From the IMG/VR virus record IMGVR_UViG_3300022540_000428, positions 1-47,727 of that record: 47,727 bases of DNA; one strand, 5' to 3'. This DNA is from a virus. A model generated the notes under the pieces. The model searched no databases, had not been told where the DNA came from, and saw only the letters and a program-made list of their open reading frames with translations. The stretch's first letter is position 1; each line of letters opens with the position of its first letter. Position numbers and translations under genes: made by a program. Shown in pieces: positions 12,854 through 20,037 of the stretch.

Positions 12854-13288
12854 ATGAGTAAAAAAACAGTAAGTTTAGTAACAGCAACATTGGTATCAGC
12901 ATTTAAAAGAAAAGATCTAAAAGAGATCGGTGCATTGATTCTTGAATCAGAAGGTAAAACAAAAGAAGCACAAGAGATTAGAGATGCAGGTAGATTTACA
13001 GTTGCATTGATTGATCGCACACTTGTAGCAACTGAAACTGAAGAAGATTCAAAAGCGTCTGAAGAAGCTATTGGTGATGGTAGTGAAGGTGTTGATCTTG
13101 AACAAGATACTAAAGACTATCAAAAAGACAAGCTTACCAAAGGTGACATTAAAGACCTCGTTAAAAAGGGTGATAAAAAGTCTTTGAAAAAAGCTAAAAA
13201 AGCACTTGAACTTCAATTTGATGAAGATCATCCTGACTATGCCGGTTTAGCAAAGTTGATCAAAAAAGCTAAAAAGTTGCTGAAGTAA
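12854..13288 (+). CDS. charged hypothetical protein
   Basis: A 144-residue protein. Residues 1-60 are helical and well ordered in appearance (LVSAFKRKDLKEIGALILES). Residues 65-95 are a flexible acidic stretch. The C-terminus is a Lys-rich helical tail (KKAKKALELQFDED ... LIKKAKKLLK). RBS AGGAGAAAATT. It abuts the MazG-like gene by one base (TAATGG). Possibly a nucleic-acid or replication accessory protein, unproven. Confidence 0.78.
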   Translation: MSKKTVSLVTATLVSAFKRKDLKEIGALILESEGKTKEAQEIRDAGRFTVALIDRTLVATETEEDSKASEEAIGDGSEGVDLEQDTKDYQKDKLTKGDIKDLVKKGDKKSLKKAKKALELQFDEDHPDYAGLAKLIKKAKKLLK

Positions 13289-13650
13289 TGGAAGAAACTA
13301 CTGTCCATGCGGTTATGGTGAGAGCCTTAGCTAAAGATGGTGCGTTGATCGCAGATGAAATGACACCTCATTCAGCACATATCCTACACATGGCTGTAGG
13401 TGTGAGTGGTGAATCCGGTGAGTTATTAGATGCTGTTAAAAAAGCTGTGATATATAACAAGGAAATTGATCGTAAAAATATTGTAGAAGAACTTGGTGAC
13501 TTAGAGTTTTATATGGAAGGTCTTAGACAAGGGCTTTGTATTACAAGAGAAGAAACGATTGATCACAATATCAAAAAACTAGGTGTGCGTTATGGTAAAG
13601 AGTATTCAGATGTATCTGCACAAGTAAGAAAAGACAAATTAGGAGAGTAA
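13288..13650 (+). CDS. MazG-like nucleotide pyrophosphohydrolase
   Basis: A 120-residue all-alpha NTP pyrophosphohydrolase. The metal-binding pattern is visible as GESGELLDAVKK (ExxxE type) and, 30 residues on, EELGDLEFYM (ExxD). These enzymes hydrolyse (d)NTPs to monophosphates and pyrophosphate. Phage versions are thought to adjust nucleotide pools or alarmone levels in infected cells. It stands between a charged protein and the ssDNA-binding protein in the replication operon. Confidence 0.88.
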   Translation: MEETTVHAVMVRALAKDGALIADEMTPHSAHILHMAVGVSGESGELLDAVKKAVIYNKEIDRKNIVEELGDLEFYMEGLRQGLCITREETIDHNIKKLGVRYGKEYSDVSAQVRKDKLGE

Positions 13651-13651
13651 T

Positions 13652-14275
13652 ATGGCTAAAAAAAATAAATTGTTAAAAGATGTATTTGTAACAGATACAG
13701 GTAAACCTTACCTTAGATATGAAACTAAAGATGTTGGTGATATTGAGTTTGCATCAATTACCGGTAAAGGTATTAAACTTGATACAAAGAATAAGTATAT
13801 GTCATACAAGGTTTCGATGATCATCCCAAAAGCTGAAGCAAAACGCATCAATGATATTCGTGAAGCACTTTGGGATGAATATAAACCAAAAGGTGCTAAG
13901 AAGAAACCTGCAAATGAGCTTGTTTATAAGCATGAAAACGGAAACATTTATATCAACCCTCATTGTGCTACTGAGTTTGATGATAAACAAACTGTGATCG
14001 GTATTGTTGACTGTGATGGTGAGGTACTTGATCCGGAAGTATATGGTCGTATTGGCAAAGGTTCAACAGGCTATCTAAGCGTTAACTTTACGGTGTATGC
14101 TGAAGGTGTTTCAATGTACCTCAACTCGGTTCAGATCATGGACTTTGTACCTTATGCCGGTGGATCAGGTGATGGTTCAGGTAACTTCTCTAAGAAGGAA
14201 GGTAAAGGTCTTTCCGGTGAAAAGAAATTTTCTAAAAAGAGTAAAAAAGGTAAAAAGAAGAAGTCAAAAAAGTAG
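13652..14275 (+). CDS. phage ssDNA-binding protein (DUF2815/gp2.5-like)
   Basis: A 207-residue protein. The pattern YMSYKVSMIIPKAEAKRIND, a later DGEVLDPEVYGRIG, and GYLSVNFTVYAEGVSMYL with NSVQIMDF matches phage OB-fold ssDNA-binding proteins. The C-terminal 45 residues are Gly/Ser-rich and then strongly basic (KKSKKGKKKKSKK). Most ssDNA-binding proteins, including T7 gp2.5, end in an acidic tail, so the basic end is unusual. It abuts the MazG-like gene and lies upstream of the DNA polymerase. Confidence 0.75.
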   Translation: MAKKNKLLKDVFVTDTGKPYLRYETKDVGDIEFASITGKGIKLDTKNKYMSYKVSMIIPKAEAKRINDIREALWDEYKPKGAKKKPANELVYKHENGNIYINPHCATEFDDKQTVIGIVDCDGEVLDPEVYGRIGKGSTGYLSVNFTVYAEGVSMYLNSVQIMDFVPYAGGSGDGSGNFSKKEGKGLSGEKKFSKKSKKGKKKKSKK

Positions 14276-14286
14276 GTAGGTATCCA

Positions 14287-14348
14287 TATCATTAGGATAT
14301 GAACACGATACCATGTTAAAATTTTGTGAGTCACATTGAGGTGTGACT
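14287..14348 (+). terminator. two hairpins after the ssDNA-binding protein gene
   Basis: CATATC/GATATG makes a small hairpin near 14285-14301. AGTCACA (14329-14335) pairs with TGTGACT (14342-14348) around a 6-base loop. No T-run follows either. They lie in the 96-base gap before the micro-protein cluster, so they may be partial terminators or RNA-processing sites limiting expression downstream. Confidence 0.4.
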
Positions 14349-14371
14349 TGCTAAATCTTAAAGGAGATTAC

Positions 14372-14497
14372 ATGATAGAAATAATATTTTCAATACTTAC
14401 AATATTTATGCTGACACCTTTTGTTTATAAGTTTGTTGGCTATATGATGTATAAATGGAAAGAAATGTTTGATGCAATTGAAGAGAGCTTAAAATGA
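14372..14497 (+). CDS. 41-aa membrane protein
   Basis: A 41-residue peptide. Residues 1-27 are hydrophobic (MIEIIFSILTIFMLTPFVYK) and the rest is amphipathic and charged, so it is a single-pass membrane protein. RBS AAAGGAGATTAC precedes the ATG. Its stop overlaps the next start (ATGA). Confidence 0.65.
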   Translation: MIEIIFSILTIFMLTPFVYKFVGYMMYKWKEMFDAIEESLK

Positions 14498-14715
14498 AAA
14501 GATTTACACCTTATGATATTGAAAATGTGAATACTTTATTAATGAGTGGTAAACCATTTGCAATATCATTAGCATATTTATTTAAACGAAACTCAGATAA
14601 TAAAATAGATTACTATAGAGAAATGACAAGAGTTTTAATTGAATTAGAAACAAGTAAAGAAAGTGTTGAAAAACAACTAATTGAATATAAAATGAGATAT
14701 GGAGAAATAAAATGA
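14494..14715 (+). CDS. small helical hypothetical protein
   Basis: A 73-residue, mostly helical protein (DYYREMTRVLIELETSKESV). It overlaps both neighbours by four bases. The first 30 residues (FTPYDIENVNTLLMSGKPFA) could be a small DNA- or protein-binding unit. No family is recognised. Confidence 0.72.
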   Translation: MKRFTPYDIENVNTLLMSGKPFAISLAYLFKRNSDNKIDYYREMTRVLIELETSKESVEKQLIEYKMRYGEIK

Positions 14716-14810
14716 TGATTAAAATAGTAGGGGTAGCATTAGCATTGATGTTTGCAATCGCAATATATGTATTTGCATTAATTGGTATAGCACATACATT
14801 CATAATTTAA
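14712..14810 (+). CDS. 32-aa membrane micro-protein
   Basis: A 32-residue peptide that is almost entirely hydrophobic (IVGVALALMFAIAIYVFALI), one membrane segment. GGAG stands seven bases before the ATG at 14712, within the upstream gene, and ATGA overlaps that gene's stop. Confidence 0.6.
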   Translation: MMIKIVGVALALMFAIAIYVFALIGIAHTFII

Positions 14811-14820
14811 GGAGATTAAT

Positions 14821-14925
14821 ATGATTTATACAATAACAAAACTACTTAACAGGAACAAGGCAATTCACCATTTAACTAACTTATTTGGTGCTGATTTTTA
14901 TCAGAATAGAAAGGATAAGAGATGA
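14821..14925 (+). CDS. 34-aa basic micro-protein
   Basis: A 34-residue basic peptide (MIYTITKLLNRNKAIHHLTN then LFGADFYQNRKDKR). RBS AAGGAGATTAAT precedes the ATG and the stop overlaps the next start (ATGA). Function unknown. Confidence 0.6.
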   Translation: MIYTITKLLNRNKAIHHLTNLFGADFYQNRKDKR

Positions 14926-15146
14926 AGTTTTCAACACAATATTTATTTAACGTACCAAGAGAGTATTTTGAACCTGAAATGACAATACTTGCTGAGAAGA
15001 AAATTGCTAAGGCAAAAGAGTTTATGCAAAAAATAGCACAGGAGAAATATACAGCAACAATACAAGAGTTACCTGCACTTGCTGAAAGATATATGAGAGC
15101 TGAAGAAGCTTACAAACATTGGGTTAAATTATTAGAGGAAGAGTAA
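14922..15146 (+). CDS. small helical hypothetical protein
   Basis: A 74-residue helical, Glu/Lys-rich protein (EMTILAEKKIAKAKEFMQKI; LAERYMRAEEAYKHWVKLLE). A single long amphipathic helix or helical hairpin is likely. It shares one base with the next gene (TAATGG). Confidence 0.75.
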   Translation: MKFSTQYLFNVPREYFEPEMTILAEKKIAKAKEFMQKIAQEKYTATIQELPALAERYMRAEEAYKHWVKLLEEE

Positions 15147-15451
15147 TGGAAACAGATTGTAAAAAATGTGGTAATTATATTGATGATGCTTTTGAAAATC
15201 CAAATTGTGATGGTTATAGTAAAAATCCATTTTATATTAATTGTTTTATTACAAAGAAAGAGGTAAATGATTACGAGAAGATACTTAGTTATGCCGGTAA
15301 ATATTGTTGTTGGGTGCATGAATATGGTGGTTATTTTGCGTATTGCCATAAAGATGGCAGGTTGATCACTAGAACAGGGTTTGGTGCTGAAAGTAATAGA
15401 ACATGGTCAAGTGTTGGTAATGAGATGTTACAAAAATTTAGGAGTAGGTAA
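15146..15451 (+). CDS. cysteine-rich hypothetical protein
   Basis: A 101-residue protein with an N-terminal CKKCGNYI pair, further cysteines at about 21 and 33, and CC plus one more Cys in the middle (GKYCCWVHEYGG ... FAYCHKDG). This spacing suggests one or two zinc sites. No enzymatic motif. It shares one base with both neighbours. Confidence 0.75.
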   Translation: METDCKKCGNYIDDAFENPNCDGYSKNPFYINCFITKKEVNDYEKILSYAGKYCCWVHEYGGYFAYCHKDGRLITRTGFGAESNRTWSSVGNEMLQKFRSR

Positions 15452-15651
15452 TGGATCTATATCAGAGAATTGATGAAGTGTTACAACATTTTGATTATGC
15501 GTTAGTGGGTGTAAAGGGTAATGCAGTAGATAATAAACTATATGCAAACTTTCCTACAACAAATAACATTATGTATCGTGATTTTACGATTGCGTACGGT
15601 GCTAAAAGAGTCAGTAAACACAAGGGTATGATAAAGATAAAGGATAAGTGA
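15451..15651 (+). CDS. hypothetical protein
   Basis: A 66-residue protein (MDLYQRIDEVLQHFDYALVG at the N-terminus) of mixed composition. RBS AGGAGTAGGTA stands before the ATG. It overlaps neighbours by single bases. No family is recognised. Confidence 0.7.
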   Translation: MDLYQRIDEVLQHFDYALVGVKGNAVDNKLYANFPTTNNIMYRDFTIAYGAKRVSKHKGMIKIKDK

Positions 15652-15833
15652 TGGGATGGTTTAGCAATCCAAAATGCCCTAGATGTGGCAGGGAATCAAG
15701 TCTTGCTACAGCATGGGATGGTGATTATTATACTTGCCACCCTTGCAACAGAAAAGCAAGAGAGGAAGCAGAGGAGAAGCAAGATATGAAAGACAGGTTA
15801 TCAAAGCTTGAAAAATTATTAGAGGAGAAGTAA
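15651..15833 (+). CDS. zinc-ribbon protein with C-terminal coiled coil
   Basis: A 60-residue protein. Cys pairs PKCPRCGRE and YTCHPCNRK make a four-cysteine zinc ribbon, followed by a charged helix (EEKQDMKDRLSKLEKLLEEK). The ATG at 15651 follows RBS AAAGGATAAGTG; an in-frame GTG three bases earlier is less likely. Small zinc ribbons of this type occur in phage transcription and replication accessory proteins. Confidence 0.75.
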   Translation: MGWFSNPKCPRCGRESSLATAWDGDYYTCHPCNRKAREEAEEKQDMKDRLSKLEKLLEEK

Positions 15834-15834
15834 T

Positions 15835-15933
15835 ATGTCATGGAAAGTAATGTGTATGAGATGTAATGGAACATGGGATAAAGATTTGGGATATATTTAT
15901 TGTCCTTACTGTGGAAAGAAATATGGAGAATAA
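15835..15933 (+). CDS. 32-aa zinc-ribbon micro-protein
   Basis: A 32-residue protein with two CxxC pairs (MCMRCNG and YCPYCGKK), a complete minimal zinc ribbon. RBS AGAGGAGAAGTAAT lies directly upstream. It follows another zinc-ribbon gene by one base, so the two may have arisen by duplication. Confidence 0.72.
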   Translation: MSWKVMCMRCNGTWDKDLGYIYCPYCGKKYGE

Positions 15934-15936
15934 GTA

Positions 15937-16047
15937 ATGAGTTTGAATTTGAATAATTGGAGCCCTTCAGCAACCAACGATATGTTAGGAAAAATAATAC
16001 TTACTTGCATTATAATAGCTATTGTTTATGCAGAATTTATACAATAA
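15937..16047 (+). CDS. 36-aa membrane micro-protein
   Basis: A 36-residue peptide with a polar N-terminus and a hydrophobic segment (MLGKIILTCIIIAIVYAEFI). GGAG stands eight bases upstream. It ends 13 bases before the DNA polymerase start. Confidence 0.55.
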   Translation: MSLNLNNWSPSATNDMLGKIILTCIIIAIVYAEFIQ

Positions 16048-16060
16048 AAAAGGAAAAGTC

Positions 16061-18112
16061 ATGAAACGTTCAATGTATGACTTAGAGGTTTACCCCAACT
16101 ACATGTGCTGTGGTATTCAGTTACCGGATGATAAGGTTAAACTGTTTGAAGCATTTGGTGAGAATACATCTTTTAAAAAGAAAGATATTAAAAAGATACA
16201 TAAGCTCATTGATAAATACAAGTTTGTTGGATTTAATAGCATGAATTATGATGATCCGGTACTTGCTTATATGTTGGATGGTGAACCATGTGATGAAGTA
16301 CATCATCTCTCAAAAGCTCTTGTAGAAGAGGGTCTTAGAAGATGGGAAGTCTATAATGAAATAGGTTTAGATAACATTGTAGATAGTATCGATATTATGG
16401 ACGTAGCTAGGGGTAATGCTTCACTTAAATTGTATGGTGCAAGGTTAGGGGTTAAGAAGCTTCAAGACTTGCCATTTCTACCTCATACGAAATTATCACG
16501 TAAAGAAGCAGATGAGGTTGCAGATTATAATGGAAATGACTTAATACTTACAAAAGGTCTTTATGATCATTTACATACTGACCTGAAGCTTAGGGAAACT
16601 ATTGGTAAAAAATACAATATAAATGTAATGAGTTTTAATGGTGCTAAAGTTGCTGAAGCTATCTTATTAAGTGAGATAGGATATACAGGTAAAAGACAAC
16701 CTCAACCTAACTTCATTCAATATATTCCACCTGAGTATATAAAATTTAAGACACCGGAATTGAAAACCTTGTTTAAAAAGATCATATCACATAAATTTTT
16801 AATAATGAATAAGCATATTTTAAATCAAATCGAAGATGATGAATATACTTTTTTGTTAGATGATCTAGGTATTGAGAAGTCACCTAAAGAAAGATATGGT
16901 AAGAAGAGTAAAAAAACAATAAGTGATAGCGGTAACATCATATTACCGGACTTCTTAGACAAACCTATTACTATCGATGGTGTAGATCATAAGCTTGGTT
17001 TAGGTGGGGTTCATGGATCAGTAATATCTACAACTTTTGTTGCAGGTGAAGATGAAGTAATTGTAGATATTGACTATAAATCATTGTACCCCTCTTTGAA
17101 GATCATAAATAAATTCTATCCAAAACATTTAGGTGAAAAGTATTTAGAAGTTTATGCAGGTATGTATCACACTAGAAATAATGTGTTAAAACCTAAGTTG
17201 AAAACACTTGAAAAAGGTAGTAAAGAGTATCAAGATGTTTATGATGAACAGGATATTATGAAGCTTGTTTTGAACTCATCTTTTGGTAAAGAAGGTGAAA
17301 AGTTTTCAAAACTGTTTGACCCCTCTTCACTATTACATACTACATTGACCGGTCAATTAACCTTGATGATGGTTATTGAAAAATTGCATTTAAAGGGTTT
17401 AAAAACATTCTATGCAAATACAGATGGAATTACATTAAAAATCAAAAAAGATCAATTAAAGATAATTGAGAAGATAACTAAAAACTTTGATAAAAAGACC
17501 GGTTTGGAAATGGAATACAATTTTTTCAAATCCTCACATGTACGAGATGTAAATAATTTTGTAAACGTGTTGTTAGATGAAGATGAAGTTAAATCAAAAG
17601 GTGCATTTGGTGAACCTAGTATTGAAAAAAATTCTGAATACCCCATTGTATTTAAAGCCATTAGAGATTATTTATTAAGTGGTAAACCATTTGATATAAC
17701 TTTACAAGAGTGTAAGGATATTAATCAATTCTGTTCTTCAAGGTCAGTTACCGGCGGTGCATTATATGGTACTGAGAAGTTCCCTAATACTGAAGAGTAT
17801 GACAAATATATTATTGAACGTAGAACATTCGGTCTTAATCGTAAACAAAACAAAGCACTTGAAAAACGTAATGTTGATTACCAAAAAGACCTTGTACTTG
17901 CTTCATCAAAAACAAAGTATTTAGGTAAAGTTGTACGTTGGTATTACTCAGAAAAGGGTAAAGGTATATACTATAAAAAGAGTGGTAACAAAGTTCCTAA
18001 AACAGATGGATGTAAACCTATGATGGAGCTTAGTAATAAGCTACCTAAAGATCTTGACTATGCAAAGTATAATGAACTTTGTCAAAAACATTTACATGAA
18101 CTAGGAGTATGA
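16061..18112 (+). CDS. family B DNA polymerase
   Basis: A 683-residue replicative polymerase. Exonuclease motifs are YDLEVYPNY (Asp7 and Glu9), FVGFNSMNYDDPV and DYNGNDLIL. Polymerase motif A is DIDYKSLYPS (near 336), motif B KLVLNSSFGKEG (near 401), and motif C YANTDGIT (near 451), in which the usual DTDS is NTDG. A longer frame opens at 16022, but the RBS AAAAAGGAAAAGTC sets the start at 16061. It is short for the family. No terminal-protein gene was recognised, so protein priming is not assumed; the PrimPol could prime it. Confidence 0.92.
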   Translation: MKRSMYDLEVYPNYMCCGIQLPDDKVKLFEAFGENTSFKKKDIKKIHKLIDKYKFVGFNSMNYDDPVLAYMLDGEPCDEVHHLSKALVEEGLRRWEVYNEIGLDNIVDSIDIMDVARGNASLKLYGARLGVKKLQDLPFLPHTKLSRKEADEVADYNGNDLILTKGLYDHLHTDLKLRETIGKKYNINVMSFNGAKVAEAILLSEIGYTGKRQPQPNFIQYIPPEYIKFKTPELKTLFKKIISHKFLIMNKHILNQIEDDEYTFLLDDLGIEKSPKERYGKKSKKTISDSGNIILPDFLDKPITIDGVDHKLGLGGVHGSVISTTFVAGEDEVIVDIDYKSLYPSLKIINKFYPKHLGEKYLEVYAGMYHTRNNVLKPKLKTLEKGSKEYQDVYDEQDIMKLVLNSSFGKEGEKFSKLFDPSSLLHTTLTGQLTLMMVIEKLHLKGLKTFYANTDGITLKIKKDQLKIIEKITKNFDKKTGLEMEYNFFKSSHVRDVNNFVNVLLDEDEVKSKGAFGEPSIEKNSEYPIVFKAIRDYLLSGKPFDITLQECKDINQFCSSRSVTGGALYGTEKFPNTEEYDKYIIERRTFGLNRKQNKALEKRNVDYQKDLVLASSKTKYLGKVVRWYYSEKGKGIYYKKSGNKVPKTDGCKPMMELSNKLPKDLDYAKYNELCQKHLHELGV

Positions 18113-18113
18113 G

Positions 18114-18641
18114 ATGAAATGTTATGCCGGAATTGGAAGTAGAGAAACACCTCAACATATATTAAATATGATGGATAATTTAGCACAAAAATTAGAAAAA
18201 GATGGTTATGCGTTAAGGTCAGGTGGAGCAGATGGAGCAGATAACGCTTTTGCTAAAAATGTAACTAATAAAGAAATATTCATACCTTGGAATAATTTTA
18301 ATGGAATAAAAGACAATTCTGCTTTTGTTGGATATAGTAAAAAAGCATATAAAATTGCAAAAAATATTCACCCTGCATGGTATAGATGTTCAGAAGGTGC
18401 AAAAAAATTACATTCTCGAAATGTTCATCAAGTTTTTGGTTGGGAGATGAAACCAAAAACATATTCAAAATTTATTATTTGTTGGACTCCAAAAGGAAAA
18501 GAAGTTGGTGGAACTGCTACAGCAATAAAGTTAGCAAAACAAGCAAACATAACGGTATATAATCTTGCAATAGATGAAGATTATAATACTCTTAACAAGT
18601 ATTTAACAAAAAAAACTAAAAGTAAAAAGGTTAAATTATGA
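18114..18641 (+). CDS. SLOG/YspA-like nucleotide-binding protein
   Basis: A 175-residue protein. The N-terminal Rossmann-type pattern GIGSRETPQHILNMMDNLAQ, then ALRSGGADGADNAFA, is characteristic of the SLOG superfamily (DprA/LOG/YspA relatives) that binds nucleotides or nucleotide-derived ligands. Later KPKTYSKFIICWTP and GTATAIKLAKQANI fit the same fold. The C-terminus is Lys-rich. It follows the polymerase by one base. In phages the ligand is usually unknown; DNA metabolism or sequestration of a defence signal are both possible. Confidence 0.83.
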   Translation: MKCYAGIGSRETPQHILNMMDNLAQKLEKDGYALRSGGADGADNAFAKNVTNKEIFIPWNNFNGIKDNSAFVGYSKKAYKIAKNIHPAWYRCSEGAKKLHSRNVHQVFGWEMKPKTYSKFIICWTPKGKEVGGTATAIKLAKQANITVYNLAIDEDYNTLNKYLTKKTKSKKVKL

Positions 18642-18869
18642 TTCAAATAGTGATAAATGGTGAAGTGGCTACTACGTTTAAACGAATTAAAAAAAATAAA
18701 ATCTTTATCAATAATAGCAAGTGGTGTACCTTTACTTGTACCTAAACCTGAAGCACAAGGGATGATTAATTATCTCTATGATGCTGTTCATAGATGTAAA
18801 GGTATAATAGTTTTTAACGGTGCTATCATTGAAAAAGAGAGTGTTAAATATATAGATTTCGGAGTATAA
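18638..18869 (+). CDS. hypothetical protein, frameshifted at an A8 run
   Basis: The frame starting at 18638 (ATGA overlap, AAAGG seven bases upstream) gives MIQIVINGEVATTFKRIKK and then shifts at an A8 run near 18690. In the +1 frame the protein continues KSLSIIASGVPLLVPKPEAQ and on to a stop at 18869. With seven A instead of eight, one 76-residue protein results. The alternative start at 18657 in the second frame has no ribosome site. This is an assembly error, a true mutation, or programmed slippage. Function unknown. Confidence 0.6.
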
Positions 18870-18872
18870 GTA

Positions 18873-19286
18873 ATGGCAGGATATGATTATTATAGTATGA
18901 TTAATCAAAGTCAAAGGTTAGGTTATGGTCGTAATTATATATGTAGTATGAGACAGCACAGTAATGATCAATATTGTTATATTATGGCTTTGTCACCAAC
19001 TAAGCATTTTGAAGATGGTCAAATACTCTATTTAAAAAAGCATGAAAAGGTTGTTACTAAGTTCCTTAAATTGTATTCAGAACTTGAAGAAAGGAGACAC
19101 GTAACAGCATTTGACAGGTCGTATGGATTAACTCCATACTCTACTGCAAAGTGGGGTACAAGAGCATTGGTAAAGAAAATCAGTTTTAAAGGTTTCCGGT
19201 ATTTGGAATTATTAATCCCAAAAATGGAAGAATATATTGAAAAAAATACAAGGAAAATAGGATGCAAAAAAAATTTTTATATTTAG
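18873..19286 (+). CDS. hypothetical protein
   Basis: A 137-residue basic protein, rich in Tyr and Lys (AGYDYYSMINQSQRLGYGRN). The C-terminal 50 residues are basic and helical. GGAG precedes the ATG. It overlaps the exonuclease gene by 25 bases. No family is recognised. Confidence 0.75.
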   Translation: MAGYDYYSMINQSQRLGYGRNYICSMRQHSNDQYCYIMALSPTKHFEDGQILYLKKHEKVVTKFLKLYSELEERRHVTAFDRSYGLTPYSTAKWGTRALVKKISFKGFRYLELLIPKMEEYIEKNTRKIGCKKNFYI

Positions 19287-19831
19287 ATTGTGAGACAACA
19301 GGGCTTGATCCAAACACACACGGTGTAATTCAAGTAGCCTGTATTGTTGCTGAAGGTGAAACAATAAAGAAAGCAAAAGAGATTGATAGGTGTAACTTGT
19401 TCTTCAATCCAAAATCTATTGGTTGTAAGATTGATAAAGAAGCATTAGAGATTAATAAGCGTACAAAAAAGGAAATTAAAAAGTTCCCAAAACATACTTT
19501 TAAAACACTTATCAGTTTCTTTGAAAAACACATTAACAAGTTTGACAAAGAAGATAAGTTTATCGTAGTAGGTCAGAATGTAAAGTTTGATGTTGAATTT
19601 TTACATGGTTGGGCTAAACGTGAGGAATTTGATTTTATGGGTTCTTATGTTGATTGGAGAGTGATCGATACGTTGGTACTTGCAAGATTACAACACGCTC
19701 TTGGACGTATTGACCCACCGGACTTTAAACTTGCTACTCTATGTATGGAGTATGATATTGAAGAACCTGATCATGATGCTATGGGTGATATTGTAGCAAC
19801 TAAAAAACTTTTAAAAAGGATGTTGAAATGA
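19262..19831 (+). CDS. DnaQ-like 3'-5' exonuclease
   Basis: A 189-residue DEDDh exonuclease. Exo I is LYLDCETTGLDPNTHGVIQV, Exo II VVGQNVKFDVEFL, and Exo III EPDHDAMGDIVATKKLLK with the His-5-Asp pair. It may serve as an extra proofreading or DNA-degrading nuclease, as the polymerase has its own exonuclease motifs. It lies between small unknown genes and the 5' nuclease gene. Confidence 0.92.
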   Translation: MQKKFLYLDCETTGLDPNTHGVIQVACIVAEGETIKKAKEIDRCNLFFNPKSIGCKIDKEALEINKRTKKEIKKFPKHTFKTLISFFEKHINKFDKEDKFIVVGQNVKFDVEFLHGWAKREEFDFMGSYVDWRVIDTLVLARLQHALGRIDPPDFKLATLCMEYDIEEPDHDAMGDIVATKKLLKRMLK

Positions 19832-20037
19832 TAATGTTTAAATTAAAATTATCAACAGAATGTTTTATTCAGATAAATGGAAATATAAAAGTTGAGTATA
19901 ACGGTGATGAATTAAACCTACCTATAGAAGAATTATGTGAGATGTATAGGCTAGATGATCATGGGGATTGGGTAGCATGGATTGATGGATTAACATATAT
20001 TGAAAGTATTGAAAAGGTAGGATTTAATGAAACGTAA
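19828..20037 (+). CDS. small hypothetical protein
   Basis: A 69-residue acidic protein, partly beta-like at the N-terminus (MFKLKLSTECFIQINGNIKV) and acidic at the C-terminus (DHGDWVAWIDGLTYIESI). It overlaps both neighbours. No family is recognised. Confidence 0.72.
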   Translation: MIMFKLKLSTECFIQINGNIKVEYNGDELNLPIEELCEMYRLDDHGDWVAWIDGLTYIESIEKVGFNET

